From NCBI GenBank assembly GCA_002373755.1, contig DFJU01000038.1:1-23218 (forward strand): a stretch of DNA of 23,218 nucleotides, read 5' to 3'. This document shows, one piece after another, positions 14,366-22,800 of this stretch (positions are counted from its first letter, which is position 1; every line of letters begins with the position of its first letter). The notes under the pieces were generated by a model. It was given only the letters and a program-made list of their open reading frames with translations. It was not told the origin of the DNA and searched no databases. The position numbers and the translations under genes are program-made. Origin of the DNA: Bacteroidales bacterium UBA3663 (GTDB lineage: Bacteria; Bacteroidota; Bacteroidia; Bacteroidales; UBA3663).

Positions 14366-15319
14366 TTACCATTTGTATGAGAGGCCGAAACTCAAAAGCT
14401 CGCTGAACTGCCAGTAGTCCCATCCGGCACCCTTATTGTCTGGGCCGACTGAATCGTCGAAGCGCAGGTGCGTGTAGAGCTTGGTCGAGAAGTACTGGTT
14501 GAGTGGCATGTCGAAGGTGTTCTCCCACTCGAATGTGGTATAGACGTTGCCCTCGTACTTGCCGTAGTCGTAGAGTGGCGAGTAGTAGGTAGCCTGCGAT
14601 GTCCAGGTCAGGTATTTGCAGACCTTCCAGTCCATTCCGGCCTTGGCGCTTACACCGAAGTCATACAGGTTGTAGTCGTACGAATTGCGCAGACCGAAGG
14701 CCGATGCGTTGATGCGTCCCTTTTCCCATTGGCCGGTGATGTTGCCTGCGCCGTCATCGACCTTGACGTATGGATCGTTGACGTACTTCAGGTTGTAGGC
14801 CAAGGGGCTCATGAAGACCGTCCATGTGATGTTTTCGAGCGACTTCTTGTAGTCCATACCGAGCGAGATGTTCAGGTAGGCAGGGTTGAAAAACTTCGAC
14901 TGTTCGACGTCGATGTTGCTCTTGTAGCCCGGGCAGAACTGTGTCTGGCCGAGAGCCTGCAAGGTGTAGTACCAGTCGCCGGCGGCCTTGTATCCGAACT
15001 TGGTCGAATACTTCAGATAGTCGGTGTTGGTCATGTAGTTGTGGCAGGTGTCCGACGGCGTTGTGACGAAACCGAGCTTGCCCTCCAGACGGTTGTCCCA
15101 CGTGAAGTTCTCGTACTTGTAGTTGAAGGTGTAGTCGGCAGCGGCGAGCAGCGAGAAGTTGCTTTCGCCGCCCTTGTACCAGTTCTTGCTGACGTAGCCC
15201 TGTGTGAATTGGAGTGAAGCACCGCCGCTTGTCGTCCAACGGCTCTCATTGGCAGCGTCCTCGGCATGGAGGGCAGCTGCAGCGGCCATCAGAATGGCCA
15301 TCGAGTAGATTTTTTTCAT
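14366..15319 (-). CDS. DUF3078 outer-membrane beta-barrel-like protein
   Basis: This 317-residue exported protein matches the DUF3078 family, found widely in Bacteroidetes and without assigned function. The signal peptide MKKIYSMAILMAAAAALHA is evident, with cleavage likely after AlaLeuHisAla. The family block SLQFTQGYVSKNWYKGGESN lies at about residues 35-54. The rest alternates short amphipathic strands rich in Tyr, Trp and Asn (FTWDNRLEGKLGF, TSQATYYSPLYDYGKY, FSTKLYTHLRFDDS). It ends in LLSFGLSYKW, an aromatic C-terminal strand typical of outer-membrane barrels inserted by BAM. The best guess is an outer-membrane protein of unknown role. It is separated from both neighbours by gaps above 300 bases and is probably transcribed alone; I could not identify its promoter with confidence. 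Confidence 0.88.
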   Translation of the reverse strand: MKKIYSMAILMAAAAALHAEDAANESRWTTSGGASLQFTQGYVSKNWYKGGESNFSLLAAADYTFNYKYENFTWDNRLEGKLGFVTTPSDTCHNYMTNTDYLKYSTKFGYKAAGDWYYTLQALGQTQFCPGYKSNIDVEQSKFFNPAYLNISLGMDYKKSLENITWTVFMSPLAYNLKYVNDPYVKVDDGAGNITGQWEKGRINASAFGLRNSYDYNLYDFGVSAKAGMDWKVCKYLTWTSQATYYSPLYDYGKYEGNVYTTFEWENTFDMPLNQYFSTKLYTHLRFDDSVGPDNKGAGWDYWQFSELLSFGLSYKW

Positions 15320-15537
15320 TGTTTTGGTTGTTAATGTTGGTTTAATGTGTATATGAAATTTGCTTTTATGTCAAGTTCTGTAAATTCAAGAATTAGAGAA
15401 TTTTAGAATTTCTAATTTGTTGAGGATGTGATTTTTTGAGAATTAGAGACTTCCTGTAAAAGTAATTTGTAGAAACTCCCTTGTGTCAATCCATTGGACG
15501 CGGAGCGCAACCGTTCTTGTGCCAGATTCCCGTAAAT
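15320..15537. other. Gene-free AT-rich region upstream of the DUF3078 gene
   Basis: This stretch holds no supported gene. GAATTAGAGA occurs twice (15390 and 15440), and AATTAGA (15391-15397) pairs with TCTAATT (15411-15417) as a small inverted repeat. A TTGACA-like hexamer occurs on the - strand near 15371, but its spacing to a TATACA hexamer (15 bases) is short and the Bacteroidetes -7 box is missing, so I do not call a promoter. Confidence 0.4.
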
Positions 15538-15645
15538 ACTCCCTTCCCCTTTTTACGGGGTCCTCGCAGCGAATGGAAAGATTGATAATCTTTCAGCGAG
15601 AAGACGAAGCTTTTGCTGAGGGGCAAAGGGCTGGGGTTAGGGTCT
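15538..15645 (+). repeat. Dispersed hairpin repeat, long form, copy B, overlapping a CDS end
   Basis: This is nearly identical to copy A (7098-7204): the same ACTCCCTTCCCCT start, internal hairpin GAAAGATT-gat-AATCTTTC (15575-15593) and GGGGTTAGGGTCT end. The last bases lie inside the rhamnosidase-BNR gene and supply its final Arg-Pro codons and TAA stop (15637-15639, - strand). Confidence 0.85.
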
Positions 15646-18600
15646 GCTCGTCGTCACCCTCTGGTACTTGATGCGCTGACGTCGCCACGTGTAGATGCAG
15701 TGCAGGGTGCCGTCGCTGCCCACAATCATCGAGGGGTAGGAATATTGGCTGATGGGCGATGATTCAAGCCGTAGGGCTGGAGTCCAATGCAGGCCGTCGG
15801 TGCTCGTTGCGATGTAGAGCGGATTGCGCAGCGGCTTGTTGCGAGCCTTGTCGGTCTTGTCGCGCCAATCGACGCAGCCGAACGGGTTGTAGATGAGGGC
15901 GAAAGTGCCATCGGCCAACGTCACAGCGTCGATGCCCGAGTTGTTGTTCGGCAGTTCGTCGATGAGTTGCATTTCGCTCCACGTCAGGCCGCCGTCGTTG
16001 CTGAACGAAGTCGCTACGCGGGCCAGTTCGCCGTGGTCTTTGGCTGGCGGTGCGGTGCGGCACAGCATCTGGATGCGGCCGTCGCGGTGTACGAGCAACG
16101 TGGGCTGGATTGTCTTGAAGCCCTCTTTCTGCGGAACGACCGGGCCGAGTGTCCACGACTTGCCGCCGTCTTCGCTGATTTCCACGTAGCAGCGCCACAG
16201 GCCGGCCTTCACCTTCGATGCCTCGGCCGTCTCCTTGCTTGTGGGCGACAGGATACGGTCGCGTTCGAGCACGGTTCCGTCGGCGCAGCGGAAGCCCTTG
16301 GCCAATGCGATAGGCTGGTTCTTGATGGCTCCGAGCAGGGAGTCGGGTTCGACGCAGCAGCCCGTCACGTTGGGGAACTGCCCGGCCACGGCGGCTGGAA
16401 TGCTGTCGCGGTGCGTCGTCCATGTGTAGCCGTTGTCGCTCGACGTCATCAGATAGCCCGTCCAGTCGCGCACGTCCTTGCCCAGCTTGTAGAAGAGCAG
16501 CAGGTCGCCGCCCGGCACTTGGAAGAGCACCGGATTGTAGCCCGCCTTGCGCAGCGTGTCGCTCTGGCGGTCGGTCATCTTCTCGAAGCGGTCGATGGTC
16601 AGGTTTTTGTCCGATGCGGCCCACTCGCGCCACCCTTTGTCTTGGGTTGCGGCCAATGTGCCGTCGGCCACAAGCTGCGGTGCGCTCCAGCCGGTTTCGT
16701 AGGTGTGCGGCTGACCCTTTTTGCCACGTTTCAGGAGGCGTTTGCGCTGCGTCCAGATGCACATGTCGGGACAGCCCTCGTACGAGCCGCCGAAGTAGGT
16801 CGCGAGCAGGTCGCCGTTGGCACATTCGGCAATCGAGGCGGCGTGGCACGACGGGAAGTCGGCCTTTTCGTAGAGAAATTCATTGGCCGTAACCTCCAGA
16901 TTGCCGGCCGCGTAGCCGTTGACGTGCAGGTCGCGGTTCGACAGCTCCTTGTGCGGCAGCTCTTCCTCGATGTGCCACTTGCCGCTGCCGTAGGTCCGGG
17001 AGCCGTTCGGTGTGACGACGATGGCCGATGTGTTGGCCGGAATCTCGATGTCCCACGTGAGGCGCATCGGCGTTTTTGTCCAATGCGACACGACGCGGCC
17101 GTATGGTGTCCGGTATGAGACACTGGCCGACGAAAGTTCCTCCAGCTCGAAGTTGGGCGCGAGGCGGAGGACCTTGTAGCCCGGAGCCTCGGCGCGGATG
17201 CCGCCCACGTGTTCGAAGCACCACGGCAGCAGGTCGCCCAGGAGCATCACATGGTTGCCGGAGTTCATCGCCGGATTGGCCGTATCGCCGTTCCACAGCT
17301 CCCAGATGGTGGTCGCGCCGTTCTTCTCCATGTAGCCCCACGACGGAAAGGTGGTCTGTGTGGCCAACAGATAGGCGACGTCCATGCGGCCCTGCTTCGA
17401 CAACTCGCGTAGCAGCCACGAGATGCCGATCACGCCGCAGCACAGATGTCCGTCGGCCGGATTGAGCATGATTTTCGACACAATCTGACGGCTCACGGCG
17501 TCGGCATATTCCGCAGGCACGATGCCGAATGCGAGCGGCAGCAGGTTGGCCGTCACCGCATTGTTGCTGTAGAAGATTGAGTCGGGGTAGAGCAGATGGT
17601 CGGGTGCGGGCGATGTGCCGCGCTTGACGGTGAGGAACTTGCGGTTGATGGCATCGGCCAAAGCACTGCGCAGCGAGTCGTATTCGGCGCGGTCGGCCTC
17701 AAGCAGGCGGCGGCTCATGCCACGGCGTTCGAGGTCGCGGACTTCGGCATCGGACATGGAAATGAAGCGGTCGATAAGGATGTCGTCGAACATGGCCAAC
17801 GTCTCCAGCAGCTTGTAGGTGTAGCAGCTGCCGATGAGCGTGCCGTCGGTGATGCGCGAGGCGTCGCGGCTGTGGATGAGCTCGGGCGCTTCGGGCGTGA
17901 CGCACCAGTCGGCATATTTGTCGGCGCGGATCAGACCCTCGTCGGTCATCTTGTTCTGGAAGAAGTGCAGCACCCACTTGCGCATGGCCGGATAGTGCTG
18001 GCGGATGGCCTTGTCGTCGCCGAAACGGCTGTAGAGCATATCGGCCGCAAAGACGAAGACGCTGGGCCACGAGACGTTGTCGCTGTAGTAGTTCCAGTAG
18101 GCCGGAGCCACGTCGGGGATGCACCCGTCGCTGCGCATGGCCTCCTCGATGTCGCGTAGCCACTTGTTGTAAAGGTGGTGATTGTCAAGCACGTAGCTCT
18201 CGCCGTAGCAGCCGATGCTTCGGTCGCCCAGCCACGGCATACGTTCGTCGCGCTGCGGGCAGTCGATGGGCATTCCCTTGTAGTTGTCGAGGATGCCCCA
18301 GAAGGCGTTCCGCACCAGCTGGTTGAGGGTCTCGTTGGCCACATCGAACGTGTAGAGCACCTCCATCGCGTCGCTCACGACCTCGCCCGTGAAGTTCTTG
18401 GCCGATGCCTTGAGCTTACCTTGGCCGATGATCGAGACCTCGACGTAGCGGCCGCCGTGGGTCGTGAAGCGTGGTGCCCAGGTGCCTCGGTCGTCGCCCG
18501 AAGCCACGTAGTAGTCCGTGCTCTGGGCGTGACGCAGGTTGGCCACGTAGAGGTTGCCCAGCGAGTCGAGTTTTTCCGCGTAGCGGATGCGCAGCGAGTC

Positions 18601-19752
18601 GCCGCGTTGCAGGCCGATGCCCGTCAGGTCGGTCTTTACCCATCCGGCGAAGTTCTGGCCGAAGTCGATGATGATGCGTCCGTCCTCCTTGGCCATGATT
18701 TCCTTTACGGCCAATGTATCGACCACGCGCATGGCCGGCGTGACGTTGCCCAGCAGCTCGCCGGTCGGGATGGAACTGCGCGGTGCAGGCTTCCACAGGG
18801 CGTCATCGCTCAGGTCGGCCTTCGTTGCGTCGTAGATTTCGCCGTCATATTCGTTGGCCGAGCGGATTGCGCCGTCGCACGTCATCTGCCACGTCTTTTC
18901 GCTTGTGGCGATGGTTTCGCTCGTGCCGTCGGCGTACTCTATAATAAGGTTCGCGCGAAGGGTCGGATAGCCGAAGTTGGCAATCTTGTACGGCTTCTTG
19001 TTCTGCTGCATGGTGTAGTATCGGCCGTTGCTCACCGTCACCTGCAGGCGGTTGTGCGCGTGCAGCTGCGAGGTCACGTCGTAGGTGTTATAGACGATGC
19101 TCTTGCGGTAGTTCGTGGGCGCAGGTGTGAGCACGTCGTGGCCGATGCGTTGGCCGTTCAGCTCCGCCTCGTACAGACCCAGGCCGCAGATGTGCAGCGT
19201 GGCGCGCTTCACGTCGCCCTTGGCCGCAAAGTCGGTGCGGTAGTATCGGGCCGAGAGGCGGCTGTGTTCGGTCTCGACGTCCCACTCGTTGGCCGCCTCA
19301 AGACCGAGCCAGTTGCCGCGCCAGTTGCCTTCGTTCAGCAGGCCGACGCCCCATTCGGCGATGTCGCTCCACGCGGTCTGTACGGGTTTCTTCTTGTCCG
19401 ATGTGTAGTTCACGCGCACGCGCCAGAAGCAGCGTTGGTTGGGGCGCAGTGTCTTGCCGCCGTAGGTCACGTAGAGACTCTGGTCGGTGTCGGCCGATGC
19501 TTGCCACAGGTCGGGCTTGCCCTCGGCGAGCTGTTCGCGGCTTGATGCCACCTGGATTTCGTAGCGCGTCTGCACGACGTTCTTTTCGCCGGCATCGGCC
19601 ACAAGCTGCCAGCCCAGTCGCGGGGCGGTCACGTCAAGTCCGAGCGGCTGGTCGGTACGTCCTTCGACGCTCAACCGGTCGATGCGCACTGTGGCATTGG
19701 CCATAACCGCCAATGTCATTGCGCTGAATATGAGAGAAAATTTCTTTTTCAT
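15637..19752 (-). CDS. Secreted GH78 alpha-L-rhamnosidase fused to a sialidase-like BNR (BNR_2) domain
   Basis: This exported two-enzyme fusion of 1371 residues has the signal peptide MKKKFSLIFSAMTLAVMANA. The ATG at 19752 was preferred over one 36 bases upstream for this reason. Residues about 21-930 are a complete GH78 alpha-L-rhamnosidase. The parts are the N-terminal beta domains (RLSVEGRTDQPLGLD, SNGRYYTMQQNKKPYK), the acidic catalytic-pocket motif DCPQRDERMPWLGD near 497, an (alpha/alpha)6 barrel, TTIWELWNGD near 813 with the conserved Glu, and a C-terminal beta sandwich. From about 957 (FLYEKADFPSCHAASI) a six-bladed propeller of the BNR_2 type begins, with Asp-boxes SSDNGYTW (~1104), SEDGGKSW (~1191), SNDGGLTW (~1249) and STDGLHW (~1315), and GIDAVTLADG. 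It probably removes terminal rhamnose and then a second acidic sugar from pectin side chains. The last two codons and stop lie in repeat copy B. Confidence 0.9.
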   Translation of the reverse strand: MKKKFSLIFSAMTLAVMANATVRIDRLSVEGRTDQPLGLDVTAPRLGWQLVADAGEKNVVQTRYEIQVASSREQLAEGKPDLWQASADTDQSLYVTYGGKTLRPNQRCFWRVRVNYTSDKKKPVQTAWSDIAEWGVGLLNEGNWRGNWLGLEAANEWDVETEHSRLSARYYRTDFAAKGDVKRATLHICGLGLYEAELNGQRIGHDVLTPAPTNYRKSIVYNTYDVTSQLHAHNRLQVTVSNGRYYTMQQNKKPYKIANFGYPTLRANLIIEYADGTSETIATSEKTWQMTCDGAIRSANEYDGEIYDATKADLSDDALWKPAPRSSIPTGELLGNVTPAMRVVDTLAVKEIMAKEDGRIIIDFGQNFAGWVKTDLTGIGLQRGDSLRIRYAEKLDSLGNLYVANLRHAQSTDYYVASGDDRGTWAPRFTTHGGRYVEVSIIGQGKLKASAKNFTGEVVSDAMEVLYTFDVANETLNQLVRNAFWGILDNYKGMPIDCPQRDERMPWLGDRSIGCYGESYVLDNHHLYNKWLRDIEEAMRSDGCIPDVAPAYWNYYSDNVSWPSVFVFAADMLYSRFGDDKAIRQHYPAMRKWVLHFFQNKMTDEGLIRADKYADWCVTPEAPELIHSRDASRITDGTLIGSCYTYKLLETLAMFDDILIDRFISMSDAEVRDLERRGMSRRLLEADRAEYDSLRSALADAINRKFLTVKRGTSPAPDHLLYPDSIFYSNNAVTANLLPLAFGIVPAEYADAVSRQIVSKIMLNPADGHLCCGVIGISWLLRELSKQGRMDVAYLLATQTTFPSWGYMEKNGATTIWELWNGDTANPAMNSGNHVMLLGDLLPWCFEHVGGIRAEAPGYKVLRLAPNFELEELSSASVSYRTPYGRVVSHWTKTPMRLTWDIEIPANTSAIVVTPNGSRTYGSGKWHIEEELPHKELSNRDLHVNGYAAGNLEVTANEFLYEKADFPSCHAASIAECANGDLLATYFGGSYEGCPDMCIWTQRKRLLKRGKKGQPHTYETGWSAPQLVADGTLAATQDKGWREWAASDKNLTIDRFEKMTDRQSDTLRKAGYNPVLFQVPGGDLLLFYKLGKDVRDWTGYLMTSSDNGYTWTTHRDSIPAAVAGQFPNVTGCCVEPDSLLGAIKNQPIALAKGFRCADGTVLERDRILSPTSKETAEASKVKAGLWRCYVEISEDGGKSWTLGPVVPQKEGFKTIQPTLLVHRDGRIQMLCRTAPPAKDHGELARVATSFSNDGGLTWSEMQLIDELPNNNSGIDAVTLADGTFALIYNPFGCVDWRDKTDKARNKPLRNPLYIATSTDGLHWTPALRLESSPISQYSYPSMIVGSDGTLHCIYTWRRQRIKYQRVTTSRP

Positions 19753-19790
19753 AAAGACTGTTTTTAATTTTTTTTGCCAATGGAGCAAAC

Positions 19791-19835
19791 TACTCCCTTC
19801 CCCTACACAACGGGGAAGGGCTGGGGTTAGGGTCT
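19791..19835 (+). repeat. Dispersed hairpin repeat, short form, copy C, overlapping a CDS end
   Basis: This 45-bp version has the same ends as copies A and B but lacks the roughly 64-bp central module. It contains a perfect hairpin, CCCTTCCCC (19795-19803) with GGGGAAGGG (19812-19820). Its right end supplies the Arg-Pro codons and TAA stop (19827-19829, - strand) of the upstream hydrolase gene, exactly as copy B does for the rhamnosidase fusion. Confidence 0.85.
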
Positions 19836-22800
19836 GTGGGTGTCATTGCTTATCACTCTCAGTCCCTTTCCCTGATGGTAGTGATCGCCGTACCTGTCGA
19901 AGATGATGGTCAGGATGTGGCCGCGATAGGCGATGCCGTCCAGGCACCACCAGTCCCACGAGGCGGGAGCGAGCGGCTTCAGGTCGTTGGCCGATGGAAT
20001 TTCATCATCGCCGATGGCCTTGGCCGATGGGTCGAATCCGCACAGACCGGTGATGACCAGGTCGTTGTAGGTCGAATGGTTGTAGTATCGCGAACGCTCA
20101 TGCTCGCCCCACAGCCAGTAGCCCGTCACCTCGTCCATATATTCGCCGACGTAGGGACGGCCGTGGAAGTGCATCGACTCGGTGTATTTCTTGAAGTGAT
20201 GCCAGAAGAGGTCGTCGGGCAGGGCAGCGGCGAGGTTCGGGTAGTTACGCTCCACGTTGATGAGCGCGGTGAGCGTCTGGCTCGTGGCGAACGGCCAGAT
20301 GGCGCCATCCCATTCGCACGTCGGGCGGCCCTTCCACGACTTGCGGAACAGCGGATGTCTCCGTTCGGCCGTCGTCATGCCGGCCGGTGCGTCAAATCCC
20401 TTTTCGTCGAGCAGCTGCATCCACGCGGCGCGGTACTTGGCCGAATCGTCGGCCGGCAGGTTGAAGTACCACGGTAGGTAGCCGATGAGTTCACGCACGC
20501 GGGCGATTGAGTCATTGGCCGTCATCGTTCCATAGAATTGCAGCGAGTCGCTCCACAGCTTCTGGTCGATGAGCTTGGCCAATGCCTCGGCCTTGTCGTT
20601 CATGCCCAAAACCGCGTAGTTGGCCGCCATGTACGAGTTGATTGTCGGACGACGGTTCTTGACCTTGCGGCCGCCCGAGATCTGCTCCTCCATGCCGTCC
20701 TGCACGTCGGCCTGCCAGAACATGCCGTCGCCGAAGCTGCGGTCTTTCTCCCAACGGGCCAGATGCGCCTCGAAGTCGGGACGCAGGTCGTTGAACCATG
20801 CGGTATCGGCCGTAACCAGCGTGCGCTGCCATGCGGCGTAGGGTATCCAGCTCGAGAACTTGTAGAGCTTCTGCATCGGTGCGCCGTTGATCGAGTCGCC
20901 GCCGATTTTCGGGTTGTGGTTGCCGCGCATCCATAGGCGGGCGATGTCGGCACCGTAGCGGCCGTCGCGCAGCCAACGGGTCTCCATCAGGTGATGGCCG
21001 ACGGCGCAGGCGATGAGGTTCCACTTGTCGCTGTACTTGCGCTGCACGAGGAATTCGGTCATGCCGTAGCCGTAGGGCGTCTCGACGATGTGCTTGCGCA
21101 GGGTCCACCAGCGGAAGTAGTACATCTCTTCGACCATCTTGTCGGGGCACTCGAAGAGCGGCACGTTCTTCTCCATCCATGCGGCCGACGAGTCGTTCGG
21201 GATTGCCTGCACGACGTTTTCGTCCTCCATCGTGTTGAAATAATCCGCGTAGTGGCGGAAGTCGTTCCAGTGGAGCAGTGTGGTTGTGGCCGATGTCTCA
21301 TCCGTGGCCGATGCCTTGACGTTGGCCAATGTCCATTGCGCCTCGGGTACGGTCAGTTCGGGCAGGTCGCTGTCGTTGTCGGCCGGCGTGTTGACGGTGG
21401 GGAAGTCGCGTTCCTCGCCCGTGCGGAAACAGATGCGCGTGATGGCGTCAAGTGGAGCGAACAGCATCTTGGGGCGCTGCTCCTTGCCATCGACCGTGAG
21501 CGTCATCATGCGCGTGTCAAGCGACACCTTCATCTCGATGTGGTAGGTCTTGCCTGCCTCGTATGGCCGGATGACGGCACCCGAACGTGCGCCCACCTTG
21601 ACCATGACGAGGCTGTCGGCCATCCACGACATACGGGTGCATGGCGTGCCGTGCGCGTCGAGCAGTTCGAGGTCGAGGCGGCCGTGGTTGACTTGTGCGG
21701 CGGTGATGTCGAAGCTGAGGGTCAGATTCCGCGTAGCGGGGATGACGCGCTCCACCTTCGCGTAGTCGTACGGGTCGCTGTCGTGCAGACGGATGCCATC
21801 GGCCATAAACTCAACCCGTGCCATGACGGGCGAATAGATGTTCCACGGCTCGTCGTAGCTTGTGGCCACGGTGCGCACCGGCACCGGGATGCGGCTCACC
21901 CAGATGTCCTCCTTGTTCATCGAATAGGTCACCCAGAAGCAGGTGTCGCGGTCGGTTATGGCCGATGCGAGGTCGCTCCCCGTGGGCTGCACGCCGCGCG
22001 TGTATTGCGGACCGTAGCTCTTGTAGTTGCCGCCGTAGCGCATGGGCGAGATTTCGCCGTTCACGAGGCTCAGCGTGGTGTAGTTGAGGCCGTCGGTCGA
22101 GGTCGAGACGGCGAGCGGCCAGCGGAATTCGGCGGGATTATAGACCGTGGCGAATGTGCCGTCGGCCAACCGCTGACCCCAGATTTTGGCGTTGCTGTTG
22201 ACGAAGCCCTGTGCGCGCTTGGCCGGGAAGGTCCATGTCCGTCCGCCGTCGAAGCTGCGCGAGGTGAGGGCGTGTTTCCAGAAGGCGACGAGCGAGCTGT
22301 CGGCCAACTGATAGTAGCAGAATGCCTTGTAGAGGTTCTTGAGCGGCAGTCGGGCGTCGTCGCGGTCGCACTCCTCGACCATCTGCATCCAGTAGAGCGG
22401 ATTGTTGAGGATCTCCTCGCAGGCGCGGCGGAACTTTTTGTCCTTCGAGCGCGTGTAGAGCGGCCAACGGGTGTTCTTCTCGTTGTAGTCGTGGTTGTAG
22501 TAGAGGAAATAGATGGGGCCGAGAGAGCCATCGGCCATAACCTCACGCACTACGCGGCCGATGCCGTTGCCGTCATTCGGGTCGTCCTTCGGTGTGCGGC
22601 AGATGCCGTAGTGGCCGATGGCGATGAGCTTCTTTCCGGTTGCGGCCGATGAGACGTACCAGCCGACGCGTTGGTGCATGACGGCCGATGTCTCGTCCTC
22701 GCGTCCCTCGGTGGCGTAGATTGGGAAGAGCACCTGCGGCTCTGTCCACGAGTGTCCGTCGGCCGACGATTGCAGCAGTGTGCGCGATGGGAAGACGTGC

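Larger units (their letters stand above)
3602..22690. repeat. Highly iterated octamer GGCCGATG / CATCGGCC (48 copies)
   Basis: GGCCGATG starts (+ strand): 3695, 3773, 3881, 4159, 4558, 5374, 5425, 6548, 9966, 10149, 12145, 12683, 12820, 12969, 14699, 17023, 18400, 18423, 18612, 19140, 19492, 19989, 20022, 21288, 21306, 21960, 22556, 22613, 22644, 22683. CATCGGCC starts: 3602, 4504, 4569, 4791, 5124, 5763, 6414, 6834, 7474, 10999, 11253, 11588, 13571, 15909, 17652, 19593, 21797, 22529. Three copies (10999, 12145, 12969) lie between genes. Copies in genes occur in all three frames. None lies in 1-3601. Counted by eye; a few could be missed. Confidence 0.85.

Noticed and set aside
15340-15380. 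A TTGACA / TATACA sigma-70-like promoter for the DUF3078 gene
   Set aside because: The spacer is only 15 bp and Bacteroidetes do not use this consensus; the required TAnnTTTG box is absent.
7098-15645. The A and B repeats as direct repeats of a CRISPR array or attachment sites of a mobile island
   Set aside because: There are no regularly spaced repeats or cas genes. The segment between A and B shows ordinary gene content with no integrase, so an island bounded by them is unsupported.
15787-17118. A 443-codon + strand open frame opposite the rhamnosidase-BNR gene, and similar ones at 18175-19545 and 20991-22652
   Set aside because: The - strand proteins carry complete domain series; these + strand frames are low-complexity Val/Ala/Arg/Gly-rich mirrors.
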